64,000 nt of DNA from Amycolatopsis oliviviridis (GTDB taxonomy: Bacteria > Actinomycetota > Actinomycetes > Mycobacteriales > Pseudonocardiaceae): the NCBI RefSeq assembly GCF_014654365.1, contig NZ_BNAY01000005.1, forward strand, positions 62,001 through 126,000, in the 5' to 3' direction. Below, in pieces: positions 16,395 through 28,028 of this stretch (positions within the stretch are counted from its first letter, which is position 1; every line of letters starts with the position of its first letter). The position numbers and the translations under genes are program-made. The notes below the pieces were generated by a model that saw nothing but the letters and a program-made list of their open reading frames with translations, was not told where the DNA came from and ran no database searches.

Positions 16395-17579
16395 GTGCGG
16401 AGCAGGGTCGCGTTGCTGGTCGCGTTGGGAATCGACAACTTCGGCTCGGGACTCTTTCTCCCGCTGGGCCTCGTCTTCGTCATCCGTGTGGTAGGTCTCC
16501 CGCTCGCCCAGGCGGGGGCCGCGGTCACGCTCGGTGCACTGGCCGGGCTGCTGGTCCCCGCGTTCGCCGGGCGTCTCGTCGATCTGATCGGTCCGCGGAC
16601 GGTGATGATCTGCGCCCACGTCCTGCAGGCCGCCGGAGTGAGCGCTTTCTTGCTCGCCGGTGGTTTCACCGGCGTCGTCTGCGCGTCGGTCATGCTCGCG
16701 TCCGGACAGCAGCTGTTCTACAGCTCGCAGTTCTCGCTCATCGCCGACGTCGCGGGCGAAGGGCCGAAGGACCGGCCGTTCGCCGAAGCCGCGATGGTCC
16801 GCTCCGCGGGCTTCGGGCTCGGCGGGCTCGCGGCGGCCGGGTTGCTGGTGTGGATCGGGCGTGAAGGCCTGTACGTCGCCGTGATGGTCGACGTCGCCAC
16901 GTTCGTCGTCGCCGCGGCCATCCTTTCGACGCTGGTGACGCCGGTCCAACGGCATCCGAGACGGCTGTCGGGGCCCGCGCGGGTCTGGCGGAACCGCCCG
17001 TACCTGGCGCTGATCGTGTTCAGCGGGCTCTTCGCGCTCACGATGGACTTCTTCCTCATCGGGATGCCGGTGTACGTCTTCAACTCCCTGCACGGGCCCC
17101 GGTGGCTGCCCGGCGCGATCATCGCGCTGCTCACCGTCGTCACCAGTCTGGGTGGAGTCGTCGGGCTGCGGCTCACCCGGAAGCTGACCCGGATCGCCGC
17201 GATGCGCGCGGGCTCGGCGCTGTTCGCGGTGTGGTGCCTGGCGTGCCTCGTGGTGGTGTTCGTGCCGAAGGTCTTCCAGCCGGTCTACCTGCTCGGCGCG
17301 ACCCTCGTGCTCGCGGCGGGCGATCTCGCGTTCGGGCCGCGGTCCGGGGCGCTGGCCGAAGCCGCGGCGCCGCCGGAGGCGCGAGGCCGCTATCTGGCGG
17401 CCTTCCAATACGCGTTCACGCTCGCCGCGGTGATCGCTCCGGCCGTCGTCGCGCTGTTCTCCGTGGCAGTGTGGATCCCGTGGGTGCTCGTGGCCGCGTG
17501 CGCCTGCGCGGCCGTCGTCGGGCTCGGCCGGGTGGGCCCGCGCCTGCCCGCGGAGGCCGTCTCGCCGACGGGCGGCTGA
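16395..17579 (+). CDS. MFS transporter
   Basis: A 394-aa major facilitator with about 12 hydrophobic helices. The helix 2-3 loop reads AGRLVDLIGPRTVM, a variant of the family signature. A GTG start is used, with no strong ribosome site visible. It could export a drug or metabolite under the upstream MarR regulator (75-bp gap), though it may also have its own promoter. No residue points to a specific substrate. The gene ends 11 bp before the HAIR element of clpB, so the clpB promoter begins directly after it. Confidence 0.85.
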   Translation: MRSRVALLVALGIDNFGSGLFLPLGLVFVIRVVGLPLAQAGAAVTLGALAGLLVPAFAGRLVDLIGPRTVMICAHVLQAAGVSAFLLAGGFTGVVCASVMLASGQQLFYSSQFSLIADVAGEGPKDRPFAEAAMVRSAGFGLGGLAAAGLLVWIGREGLYVAVMVDVATFVVAAAILSTLVTPVQRHPRRLSGPARVWRNRPYLALIVFSGLFALTMDFFLIGMPVYVFNSLHGPRWLPGAIIALLTVVTSLGGVVGLRLTRKLTRIAAMRAGSALFAVWCLACLVVVFVPKVFQPVYLLGATLVLAAGDLAFGPRSGALAEAAAPPEARGRYLAAFQYAFTLAAVIAPAVVALFSVAVWIPWVLVAACACAAVVGLGRVGPRLPAEAVSPTGG

Positions 17580-17590
17580 ACTTTTTCAGA

Positions 17591-17611
17591 CTTGAGCGGA
17601 ACAGACTCAAC
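17591..17611. promoter_or_regulatory. HAIR element (HspR operator) upstream of clpB
   Basis: CTTGAGC-N7-ACTCAAC matches the HAIR consensus CTTGAGT-N7-ACTCAAG at 12 of 14 positions. It lies 57 bp before the clpB start codon. HspR, encoded at 962-1399, is the expected repressor. Confidence 0.88.
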
Positions 17612-17668
17612 TTTTCTGACGTTGTACGAGTCGAGAAGAACTTCGCAGGACCTAGTACGAGGTGAGGG

Positions 17669-20266
<2,598 letters not shown>

Positions 20267-20288
20267 CCCGAGTCGGTCACCTGAACGC

Positions 20289-20337
20289 CATGAAAGGTCC
20301 TTTCCTTGCAAATTTCGCAAGGAAAGGACCGTTCATG
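20289..20337. repeat. Family B palindrome after clpB
   Basis: Arms CATGAAAGGTCCTTTCCTTG(C) and (G)CAAGGAAAGGACCGTTCATG pair over 21 bp with one mismatch around AAATTTC. It lies 22 bp after the clpB stop and probably terminates clpB. It resembles the palindromes at 43569 and 50675 in design and in the motif GAAAGG/CCTTTC. Confidence 0.82.
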
Positions 20338-20472
20338 ACGTTGGCGACACAGCGATTTGTCGACGTTTCACCGCGTCTTTCGTGGTCTTTCCCGGGTGCG
20401 GCACCGAAAGGAGGGCGCGACACGGCGCCCGGCGATCACATCCGGTGAGGGCAGGGGGATACCCTGACCGTC

Positions 20473-21183
20473 GTGGGTATTCCGGCGTGGATCTGGTTCG
20501 TCATCGCCGCCGTCGCCTTGGTGGCGGGGCTGGCGCTGCTCGCGGCCGACCGGGCGAAGGAGGGCTCGCGCAATCGCGAGCGCATGCGCTGGGCCGAGCT
20601 GCGCGGCTGGCAGTTCGTCGAAGAGGACGAACGGTTGCCGCGGCAGTGGTCCAACGGCGCGATCGGGTACTTCGGCGCCCAGATGGCGGTCAACGTCGTG
20701 GCCGGGTCCACCTTCACCTCCGACGGGCGCCGCCCCGTCTTCATCTTCGACATCGAGACCGAGGGCCAGATCCCGGCGGTCGTCGTCGCCGTGCGCTGCA
20801 ACCGCGTGCACGAGACGCCGCTGGAGATGTGGCTGTCCAGCGTGCCGTTCCAGCGCCAGGACATGCCTGAGATGCTCGGCCCGATCGGCCAGCGCTACGC
20901 CTTCGCGGACGACTCCGAGGGCGCCCGCAAGGTGATCACGCAGGAACTCGTCGACGCGGCCGACTCGCTCGGTGGCGACGTCGGCGTGGCGTGGCTGGAG
21001 AACGAGTGGGTGCTCGCGAGCGTCGCCCCGAACGCCGGGCCGTCGCGGCTCGAGCGGCTGCTGCGCGACCTCGGCGAGATCGCCGACATCGTGGACCCGT
21101 TCGACGAGGAGTACGACAACGCCTCGGCTCCCGGCCGTCACTGGCAGGCCGACGCACCCGAGGACATCGAACCCCAGAATTAG
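20473..21183 (+). CDS. Membrane-anchored conserved protein downstream of clpB
   Basis: A 236-aa protein with one N-terminal membrane helix (IPAWIWFVIAAVALVAGLAL) followed by a soluble domain of about 200 residues with the segments ELRGWQFVEEDERLP and RPVFIFDIETEG. It probably faces the cytoplasm or periplasm as a single-pass protein. In mycobacteria a protein of similar size and topology sits beside clpB (Rv0383c, from memory), so this is likely its counterpart; its function is unknown. GTG start. The acidic tail (DPFDEEYDN, PEDIEPQN) is a further feature. The 206-bp gap before it holds a family B palindrome and presumably its own promoter. Confidence 0.75.
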   Translation: MGIPAWIWFVIAAVALVAGLALLAADRAKEGSRNRERMRWAELRGWQFVEEDERLPRQWSNGAIGYFGAQMAVNVVAGSTFTSDGRRPVFIFDIETEGQIPAVVVAVRCNRVHETPLEMWLSSVPFQRQDMPEMLGPIGQRYAFADDSEGARKVITQELVDAADSLGGDVGVAWLENEWVLASVAPNAGPSRLERLLRDLGEIADIVDPFDEEYDNASAPGRHWQADAPEDIEPQN

Positions 21184-21234
21184 TCAGTCAGGCGCAGCCT
21201 GCCCGTTGAGGGTGGCGGCGGGGCGGGGTCAGGG

Positions 21235-22368
21235 CTAGGACTGCTTGATCTCCAGCGGGAGCGCGCCGGCGGTGAAGCCGGTGTGCGACGGCTGACCGAG
21301 CAGCGTCAGGTCGAGCGTCCCGGACTGCGTCACCCGTCCCGCCTGCGCGGGATCTGCGGTGGGCAGGACTCCGCGCAGTGACGTCGTCGAGCCGCCGCGG
21401 ACCGACGCGACCTCGCCGACGCCGAGGTCTCCGCTGATCTTGTTCGAGCCGGAACCGGTGAACCCGGCGCCGTGCTGCGCCAGATCCGCGTCCTGTTCGG
21501 TCGCCACCAGCCCGGTCCACGGACCGATCGTGCCGCCGAGCGCGTGCTCCTGGCCGAACCCGGCGCCCGAGCTGGTGTCCACCGGCAGGACACCCTTGAA
21601 CCGGCCGACGCCGTGCTGTGCCGACGTCGCCCCGATGGCGGCGAAGTCGCCGACGTCGATCCCGTGCCCGGAAGACCGGCCCGCCTCCAGCGCGCCGCCG
21701 AGGTCGCCGGCGAATCCGCCGTCGAGCCGCAGGGCCCGGCCGAGGTCCCCGCCGGTGCGCTGCTGGGTCTCGTTGATCACGCCGACCCCGGGAAGCGGGC
21801 GAACGGCGTGATAGGTCCCCTCGGCCGCGCGGAACCCGCGGCTGTCCTCGGAGACGAAGGTGGGGACGCCGGTGCGCGGGTCGAGCGCCGCCTCGGTCAC
21901 CCGGGTGCCGGTCTTCTCGATCTTGGTCTCGTTCCCGGCCACGACACTGCCGTAGCGGGCGAGCTTCACCGTCTCCCGCTGGCCCTGCACGACGGCTTCG
22001 GCGCTCTTCGCCGCGGCGAGCACGCCGAGCTTGTCCGGGCGGGCCGTGACGCCGTCGCGGGTCTCGACGGTCTCGCTCACCGAGCGGCGGACGTCCGCGA
22101 CGACCTTCGCGTTACCTACGTCCTTGCTGTAGACGTTCCGTTCGGTGCTGGTCAGGAAGCCGCGAAGGACAGATGTGTCCCCTTCGCTGGTGAAGCCGGC
22201 ACCGCGGTCCAGGGTGCCTTCGCGCTGATGGTCGAGCGGGAGCGGGATCGCCGGGTCCGTCTGGGCCGCGAGCGCGGTGGCCGGACCGGCGAGCAGCAAC
22301 GCCAGTGGCGCCGCGCCGGCCGCGACCTTGGGCAGGTAGCTCGGCTTGCGCCTGCTGTGCTTCCCCAT
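21235..22368 (-). CDS. Secreted protein of unknown function
   Basis: A 377-aa exported protein. ATG at 22368 (MGKHSRRKPS) starts a typical signal peptide with a basic n-region, the hydrophobic core VAAGAAPLALLLAGPATALA and a likely cleavage after ALA. An upstream in-frame extension of 42 residues lacks signal or family character and is excluded. The mature part is rich in Gly, Thr, Ser and Asp, with loosely repeated blocks of the type GxSxGxGxDVGDFAAIG and short beta-like segments; it has no Cys. No enzyme family was recognised. It may be a cell-surface or matrix protein. It is divergent from an SDR gene. Confidence 0.72.
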   Translation of the reverse strand: MGKHSRRKPSYLPKVAAGAAPLALLLAGPATALAAQTDPAIPLPLDHQREGTLDRGAGFTSEGDTSVLRGFLTSTERNVYSKDVGNAKVVADVRRSVSETVETRDGVTARPDKLGVLAAAKSAEAVVQGQRETVKLARYGSVVAGNETKIEKTGTRVTEAALDPRTGVPTFVSEDSRGFRAAEGTYHAVRPLPGVGVINETQQRTGGDLGRALRLDGGFAGDLGGALEAGRSSGHGIDVGDFAAIGATSAQHGVGRFKGVLPVDTSSGAGFGQEHALGGTIGPWTGLVATEQDADLAQHGAGFTGSGSNKISGDLGVGEVASVRGGSTTSLRGVLPTADPAQAGRVTQSGTLDLTLLGQPSHTGFTAGALPLEIKQS

Positions 22369-22487
22369 GGGGCCGGACGATACTTCCCGACTTTGGCCAT
22401 TGCACGTCAAATCCCCACGGTGGGTGACCCCCACACCCGTGCGTCCGGGCACCGCTCCGGGACCCGACCGAGGAGTAGGTTCCCGGC

Positions 22488-23255
22488 ATGACACAAACCG
22501 CCCTGATCACCGGCGCCACCGCCGGCATCGGCGCGCAGTTCGCGCGCAGGCTCGCTGCCGAGGCGTACGACCTCGTGCTCGTCGCCCGCGACGTCGACCG
22601 GCTGGAAGGCTTCGCCGCGGAACTGGTCGAGGCGCACGGCGTCGACGTCGTCGTCCTGCCCGCCGATCTGTCCGAAGTGGACGGACGCGAACTGGTCGAG
22701 AACCGCCTGGCCGAAGCGCCGGTGGACCTCCTCGTGAACAACGCGGGCTTCGGGCTCAACGGCGATTTCTGGACCATCCCGCCGGACGCGCTGCAACGCC
22801 AGCTCGACGTCAACGTCACCGCGGTCCTGCGCCTGACCCGCGCCGCGCTGCCGGGGATGATCGACCGAGGCGAGGGCGCGATCATCAACGTCAGCTCGGT
22901 CGCGGGATTCTTCAGCGGACGCGGTTCGACGTACACGGCCAGCAAGAACTGGGTCACCTCGTTCACCGAGGGCATCGCCGCCTCGCTGCCGAAGAACATC
23001 CGCATGATGGCGCTCTGCCCCGGGTTCACCACCACGGAGTTCCACGAGCGGGCCGGACTGGACAAGCCCGGGCCGAAGGCGTTCTGGCTCGGCGTCGACC
23101 AGGTCGTCGACGAGGCGCTCGCGGATCTGCGCCGCGGCAAGGTGATCTCGGTGCCGAGCTTGCAGTACAAGGCGATCGTCGCGGTCGGCGGACTGCTGCC
23201 GCGCGCGGTGCTGCGCAAACTCGGCGGCGGGTTCGGCGGCAAGGGCCGCACCTGA
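22488..23255 (+). CDS. Short-chain dehydrogenase/reductase
   Basis: A 255-aa SDR. The cofactor motif TGATAGIG is at residues about 8-15, LVNNAGFG is the structural motif, and the catalytic Ser (INVSS) and YTASK (YxxxK) follow in order. The pattern matches classical SDRs of the DltE/YqjQ-like group acting on acyl or small carbonyl substrates with NADP(H), but the substrate cannot be told. The C-terminus has a hydrophobic segment (AIVAVGGLLPRAVLRKL), possibly a membrane contact. A 20-bp-stem palindrome follows 5 bp after the stop. Confidence 0.9.
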   Translation: MTQTALITGATAGIGAQFARRLAAEAYDLVLVARDVDRLEGFAAELVEAHGVDVVVLPADLSEVDGRELVENRLAEAPVDLLVNNAGFGLNGDFWTIPPDALQRQLDVNVTAVLRLTRAALPGMIDRGEGAIINVSSVAGFFSGRGSTYTASKNWVTSFTEGIAASLPKNIRMMALCPGFTTTEFHERAGLDKPGPKAFWLGVDQVVDEALADLRRGKVISVPSLQYKAIVAVGGLLPRAVLRKLGGGFGGKGRT

Positions 23256-23260
23256 GCCGA

Positions 23261-23314
23261 GGTGGTCGTGAGTGGCAAGTGTCGTTCTAACCCCACTTGC
23301 CACTCACGACCACC
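23261..23314. repeat. Long perfect hairpin between convergent genes
   Basis: A 20-bp perfect stem (GGTGGTCGTGAGTGGCAAGT and its complement) with a 14-nt loop lies between the SDR gene and the convergent MgtC-family gene. It probably works as a bidirectional terminator. The stem sequence does not match families A or B. Confidence 0.85.
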
Positions 23315-23319
23315 CCGCG

Positions 23320-24000
23320 CTAGTCGTCGTCCGCGGTTTCGATCGACCGCACGCCGTCGGTCACGGCGAGCACGGTGGCGGCGTCGGCGTGACCGGGACC
23401 GGTGAGGTCGAGGGAGACAGTCACCTCGCCGTCGCGGTCGTCGGTGATCCGCAAGGACGTGATCGACCATCGTCGCTTCGTGCAGAGCTCCAGCAGGTCG
23501 CGCAGCACACCCTTGCCGTCCACGTAGCTCACTCGCAGCCTGGTCGTGCCCGTGCCACCCGGAAGGTGCTCGGTCAGCCAGGTGAAACCGAGGACCACCA
23601 CGAAATGCATCGCCGTCACCACGATCGCCAGCAGCGGCAATCCGGCACCCGCCGCCATGCCGATGGCCGCGGTCTCCCAGACGGCGGCGGCCGTGGTGAG
23701 CCCCCGGATCGCGCCCTGCCTGGTGATGATCAGCCCGGCGCCGAGGAACCCGACCCCGGAGACGATCTGCGCGGCGATCCTGGACGGGTCGAGGACCACC
23801 TGCCCGGCCGTGAGGATGTCGCCGAAACCGTACTTGCTGACCAAGAGGATGAGCGCGGACGCCGTGCCCACGATGGTCTGGGTGCGCAGTCCGGCGCTTT
23901 TGCCCCTTATCTGCCGTTCCAGTCCGATCGCCGCCGACAGCGCGAACGCCGTCGCCAGCTCACCGATCTGGAGCCAGCCCTGTCCGTCGGAAACCATCAC
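23320..24000 (-). CDS. MgtC/SapB-family membrane protein
   Basis: A 226-aa membrane protein. The MgtC N-terminal module has about four or five helices and the family signatures ALSAAIGLERQIRGKSAGLRT, SGVGFLGAGLI and GLTTAAAVW. A C-terminal cytosolic ACT-like domain (residues about 145-226) contains LRVSYVDGKGVLRDLLEL. MgtC proteins help growth in low magnesium and some inhibit the F1Fo ATPase; non-pathogen members probably influence ion or pH homeostasis. Full length. Start ATG at 24000, or an in-frame ATG one codon later (MMVSDG). Confidence 0.92.
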   Translation of the reverse strand: MMVSDGQGWLQIGELATAFALSAAIGLERQIRGKSAGLRTQTIVGTASALILLVSKYGFGDILTAGQVVLDPSRIAAQIVSGVGFLGAGLIITRQGAIRGLTTAAAVWETAAIGMAAGAGLPLLAIVVTAMHFVVVLGFTWLTEHLPGGTGTTRLRVSYVDGKGVLRDLLELCTKRRWSITSLRITDDRDGEVTVSLDLTGPGHADAATVLAVTDGVRSIETADDD

Positions 24001-24060
24001 CCCACAGTGCCATCCGTCGCACGACGATTCGGGTCGGCACCGGGCGGGTACGTGTGGATC

Positions 24061-24555
24061 ATGAGGTCATCGCTTCTTGTCGCGGCCGGGGTGCTGACGC
24101 TGACCTTGGCCGCTTGCTCCACCGAACCGACGGCAGGCCCCGCGGCGCCCGGGCCGGGTGGCAACGAAGCGCAGCCGGTGAAGGCGATCCAAGCCGCTGC
24201 GGGCGCCGTCCCCGGCGGCCGGGTGTTCGATGTGGAGTCCGGGACCGACGGCTGGGAGATCAAGGTCGCGTCGCAGGGACAGGAACACAAGGTGCGCGTG
24301 AGTCAGGACGGTGGTCAGGTCCTGGGCGACCAGCGGACCGCCAAGCCGAGCGACGACATGACGAAGGTCGAACAGGCCGGTGTCGACGCGGTCAAGGCGC
24401 TCCAGAACGCGCAGCGGAGTCAGCCTGGCGAGCTCGACGAGATGGAGATCGACCGAGCCACCGACGGCACCCTCGTCTGGGAGATCGGCCTCCGCGATGG
24501 CACCGGGGCCGAGCACGACGTCGCCGTCAACGCCAAGACCGGCCAGGTGAGGTAG
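24061..24555 (+). CDS. PepSY-like lipoprotein
   Basis: A 164-aa lipoprotein. The signal sequence SSLLVAAGVLTLTLAAC ends in a lipobox (LAAC, Cys near residue 19), followed by a Pro/Gly-rich linker. Two PepSY-like repeats follow: residues about 45-95 (AIQAAAGAVPGGRVFDVESG to VRVSQDGGQVLG) and 100-164 (VDAVKALQNAQ to VNAKTGQVR). PepSY domains are extracytoplasmic and often modulate proteases or sensors. It precedes an ABC exporter by 71 bp on the same strand and may be co-transcribed, perhaps as a partner of the FtsX-like permease, though that is unproven. Confidence 0.82.
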   Translation: MRSSLLVAAGVLTLTLAACSTEPTAGPAAPGPGGNEAQPVKAIQAAAGAVPGGRVFDVESGTDGWEIKVASQGQEHKVRVSQDGGQVLGDQRTAKPSDDMTKVEQAGVDAVKALQNAQRSQPGELDEMEIDRATDGTLVWEIGLRDGTGAEHDVAVNAKTGQVR

Positions 24556-24626
24556 GGCCCGCCCTACCCAGGAGACGCACGCTCGCACCAGGGTGCATCC
24601 GACCTGGGATTCCTAGGGTTTTCCCC

Positions 24627-25424
24627 ATGAACACTGGGTGGAACGGTGACGCGGTCCGGCTCGACGGCGTCCGCAAGGAATACGGCAAGGGCGTCGTCGC
24701 TCTGGACGGGGTGACGCTGGCGTTCCCGCGCGGCGGCTTCACCGCGGTGATGGGCCCCTCGGGCTCGGGCAAAAGCACTTTCCTGCACTGCGCGGCCGGG
24801 CTGGACCGGCCGACGTCTGGGTCCGTCGTGCTCGACGGGCAGGAGCTGGCCGGGATGAGCGAGACGAAGCTGACGAAGCTGCGCCGCGACCGGGTCGGCT
24901 TCATCTTCCAGGCCTTCAACCTGCTCCCGGCGCTGACCGTCGAGCAGAACGTCACACTCCCGCAGCAGCTCGCCGGTGCCAAGCCGGACCGCCGCGTCGT
25001 CGAGGAGATGCTGACCCGCGTCGGGCTCGCCGGCCGTCGCAAGCACCTTCCCGGCGAGCTTTCCGGCGGGCAGGCGCAGCGCGTCGCGATCGCGCGGGCG
25101 CTGGTCACCCGGCCCGCGGTGGTCTTCGCCGACGAGCCGACCGGCGCGCTCGACACCCGCACCGCCGCCGAGGTCCTCGGGCTGCTGCGCGAATCCGTCC
25201 GCAGCACCGGCCAGACGGTGATCATGGTGACCCACGACCCGATGGCCGCCTCCTACGCCGACCGCGTCATCTTCCTCGCCGACGGCCGGATCGCGGACGA
25301 ACTGCACGCGCCGACCGCGGACGTCGTCGCCGAGCGCATGACCCACCTGGGTGCCTGGGCCGCCCCGACGTACGCGTCTCAGCGGAGGGGCCAGAACACC
25401 GGCCCGGTCAGGGCGGGTGCGTGA
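24627..25424 (+). CDS. ABC transporter ATPase (MacB/LolD type)
   Basis: A 265-aa ATP-binding subunit. Walker A GPSGSGKST, Q-loop FIFQAFNLLPAL, signature LSGGQAQR, Walker B VVFADEPTGALD and the switch His in MVTHD are all present and intact. The group is that of LolD/MacB/FtsE-like ATPases paired with FtsX-like permeases, acting in mechanotransmission or export rather than classical import. ATG start. The stop overlaps the permease start by 4 bp, so the two form one complex. Substrate not evident; antimicrobial peptides or lipoproteins are typical for this group. Confidence 0.94.
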   Translation: MNTGWNGDAVRLDGVRKEYGKGVVALDGVTLAFPRGGFTAVMGPSGSGKSTFLHCAAGLDRPTSGSVVLDGQELAGMSETKLTKLRRDRVGFIFQAFNLLPALTVEQNVTLPQQLAGAKPDRRVVEEMLTRVGLAGRRKHLPGELSGGQAQRVAIARALVTRPAVVFADEPTGALDTRTAAEVLGLLRESVRSTGQTVIMVTHDPMAASYADRVIFLADGRIADELHAPTADVVAERMTHLGAWAAPTYASQRRGQNTGPVRAGA

Positions 25425-27958
25425 TGCTGCGACTCGCCTTCCGGACCCTGCGCCTGCGCAAGGGCGGGTTCATCGGAACCTTCATCGCCGTCTTCTTCGG
25501 CGCGCTGATCGTCGCCTCCTGCGGTGGCCTGATGGAGACCGGGATCCGCGCCAACGCGGAACCGCAACGGCTCGCGGCCGCCCCGATCGTCGTCACCGGC
25601 GGCCAGACCTTCGCCCTGCCCAAGGAAGACCCGGCCACCCTCGACGCCGACGACAAACGCAAGTTCGAGGACGCGCGGCTTCCCGAGCGCGTCCGGCTCG
25701 ACACCGGGCTGGTCTCCCGGCTGCGGTCCGTCCCCGGCGTCTCGGACGTCGTCGGCGAAGTGAGCTTCCCGCTCGCGACGGGCGGTCAGCCCGCCTTCGG
25801 TCACGCCTGGGACTCCGCCGCGCTGACCCCGTACGCGCTGGTCGCGGGCACCGCGCCCGGCGCGGGCGAGATCGTCGTCGAGTCCAAGTCGGGCTTGAAG
25901 CCCGGCGACCGGGTCGAAATCGCCGCACACGGCAAGAGCGAAGCGTTCCGTGTCGCCGGCGTGGCCGGTGCGCCGCGCCCGATCACGCAGGCCGCGGTGT
26001 TCTTCTCCGCCGCCGACGCCGCCCGGCTCTCCGGGTACCCCGGCAAGGCCGACGCCATCGGTGTCTTCACGAAGCCGGGCGCCGACGTCGAAGCGGTACA
26101 GGCGAAGGTCGCCGAGGTCGCGACCGGGGCGAACGTGCTGAGCGGGATCGACCGCGGTGTCGCGGAGTTCCCCGAGGCCGATTCGAGCGGGACCAACCTG
26201 ATCGTCATCGCCGGCGTGGCGGGCGGGCTTTCGGTGATGGTCGCGATGTTCGTCGTCGCGAGCACGCTGAGCCTGTCCACCCAGCAGCGCTCCCGTGAAC
26301 TCGCCCTGATGCGGGCGATCGGCACGACCCCTCGCCAGCTCCGGCGCATGGTGCTCGGCGAGGCGCTGGCCGTCGGCCTGCTCGCGACCGCGCTCGCCGC
26401 CGTGCTGGGACCGTTCCTCGGCGAATGGCTCTTCGGACAGCTCGTCGAAAACGGTGTCGCCCCCGCGGTTCTGCGGTTCTACCAGGGCTGGCTGCCCGCC
26501 GTCGTCGGCGCGGGCGCCGCGATGCTCGCGGTGTTCATCGCCGCTTTCGTGGCGGGCCGCCGCGCCGGGAAGATCCGGCCGACCGAGGCGCTCGCCGAGG
26601 CCGCGGTCACCCGCCGCTGGCTGACCCCGACGCGGTTCGTGGTCGCGGCCCTCTGCTTCGGCGGCGGCACCGCGCTGGGCATCGTGACCGTCGCGGTGAT
26701 GACCGGGCCGATCGCGGCCAGCACCGCCGGGCCCGCGGTGATCCTCTGGGCGCTCGGCGTCGCGATGATCACCCCCGGCGCCGCCAAGATGATGACCGCG
26801 ATCCTGCAGTGGCCGATGCGCCTGCTCGGCGGCATCGACGCGCGCCTCGCCGTGCTCAACACCCGTGCCGGGATCGTCCGGGCGGCGGGCGCGGTCACCC
26901 CGATCATGCTCGCCGTCGGGATCGCGACCGCCAACATCTACCTCCAGACCACCCAGCAGGAGCTGGCGAACCAGGCCTTCACCGAGGACGTCCGCGCCGA
27001 CGCGGTGATCGGCTCGGCCGCGGGCGGGCTGTCCCCGGACCTCGTCCAGCGGATCCAGGCCGTCCCCGGCGTCGCCGGAGCCTCCGAGTACGTCACCAGC
27101 AGCGTGTTCCTCGAAGCGCCGTACGACTCCTCCGACGAGGGACGCCCGGCGATCGGCCTCACCGCGTCCGGCGCGGGCGCGACGATCGACACCAAGGTGA
27201 CCCAGGGCGACCTGAAGGCGCTGACCGGCAGGACCATCGCGCTCCCCGACGTCTACGCGAAGGACTTCGCCCGCGGCGTCGGCGACACGGTGAGCCTGAG
27301 GCTCGGTGACGGCACCCCGGTCGACGTCGAGGTCGTCGCGGTGACCAGTCAGCGCCGCGGCTTCGAGAGCCTGCTGCTCCCGGCCGACCTGCTGGCCCCG
27401 CACACCACCGCCGGACTCGCCCCGCAGATGCTGGTCCGCGCCACCCCGGACGTCGAGCCGGCGGCGCTCACCGAACGGCTCCGCGAGGCGACGGCCGGGC
27501 TGCCGGTGTCCGTCGGCGACCGGGGCGCGCTCATCGCCGCGCACGACAAGGACCAGGCCGTCGGCGCGTGGGTGAACTACCTGCTGGTCGGGATGATCAT
27601 CGCCTACACGGTGATCTCGGTCGCCAACACGCTGGTCATGGCGACCGTGCGGCGGCGCCGCGAATTCGGACTCCAGCGGCTCACCGGCTCGACCCGGGCG
27701 CAGGTGCTGCGGATGGCCGGTTTCGAAGGCGGGCTCGTCGCGCTGATCGGGATCGTCCTCGGCACCGTCGTCTCGGCGGGCGCGATCGTCCCGTTCTGCC
27801 TGGTGGCGGCCGATTCCCTGCTGCCGATGGGCTCCCCGCTGATCTACCTGACCATCATCGGGCTGGCCGCGGCGCTCGCGCTGGTGGCGACCCTGGTCCC
27901 GGCCTGGGCGGCGACCCGGGGTCCGGCCGTGGACGCGGCGACGTCCGGCAGTGACTGA
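25421..27958 (+). CDS. FtsX-like ABC permease
   Basis: An 845-aa membrane protein with the duplicated FtsX topology: an N-terminal helix, a large extracytoplasmic MacB-like domain (residues about 45-260), three helices (near 265-390), a second helix and extracytoplasmic domain (about 480-690), and three C-terminal helices. The FtsX signature ELALMRAIGTTPRQLRRMVL occurs in the first half and REFGLQRLTGSTRAQVLRM in the second. It is coupled to the preceding ATPase. Start is GTG 25421 or ATG 25424. The pair probably exports or senses a lipid or peptide at the membrane. Confidence 0.93.
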   Translation: MMLRLAFRTLRLRKGGFIGTFIAVFFGALIVASCGGLMETGIRANAEPQRLAAAPIVVTGGQTFALPKEDPATLDADDKRKFEDARLPERVRLDTGLVSRLRSVPGVSDVVGEVSFPLATGGQPAFGHAWDSAALTPYALVAGTAPGAGEIVVESKSGLKPGDRVEIAAHGKSEAFRVAGVAGAPRPITQAAVFFSAADAARLSGYPGKADAIGVFTKPGADVEAVQAKVAEVATGANVLSGIDRGVAEFPEADSSGTNLIVIAGVAGGLSVMVAMFVVASTLSLSTQQRSRELALMRAIGTTPRQLRRMVLGEALAVGLLATALAAVLGPFLGEWLFGQLVENGVAPAVLRFYQGWLPAVVGAGAAMLAVFIAAFVAGRRAGKIRPTEALAEAAVTRRWLTPTRFVVAALCFGGGTALGIVTVAVMTGPIAASTAGPAVILWALGVAMITPGAAKMMTAILQWPMRLLGGIDARLAVLNTRAGIVRAAGAVTPIMLAVGIATANIYLQTTQQELANQAFTEDVRADAVIGSAAGGLSPDLVQRIQAVPGVAGASEYVTSSVFLEAPYDSSDEGRPAIGLTASGAGATIDTKVTQGDLKALTGRTIALPDVYAKDFARGVGDTVSLRLGDGTPVDVEVVAVTSQRRGFESLLLPADLLAPHTTAGLAPQMLVRATPDVEPAALTERLREATAGLPVSVGDRGALIAAHDKDQAVGAWVNYLLVGMIIAYTVISVANTLVMATVRRRREFGLQRLTGSTRAQVLRMAGFEGGLVALIGIVLGTVVSAGAIVPFCLVAADSLLPMGSPLIYLTIIGLAAALALVATLVPAWAATRGPAVDAATSGSD

Positions 27959-28028
27959 GCACACCGGGACCGACCCGGTGGGAAACACCCCGGCGGTGCG
28001 CCGCGAGCCGTGTGTAAGACTCTCGGCC

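Noticed and set aside
22369..22494. N-terminal extension of the secreted protein upstream of 22368
   Set aside because: The 42 extra residues put the signal peptide in the middle of the protein and overlap the divergent SDR start.
25379..27988. Long minus-strand open frame opposite the FtsX-like permease
   Set aside because: The translation is Gly/Arg/Asp-rich with no domain pattern, while the plus strand encodes a standard permease coupled to its ATPase.
27951..28028. N-terminal extension of PyrE
   Set aside because: It overlaps the end of the ABC permease and adds 26 residues not expected for the family; GTG at 28029 gives normal length.
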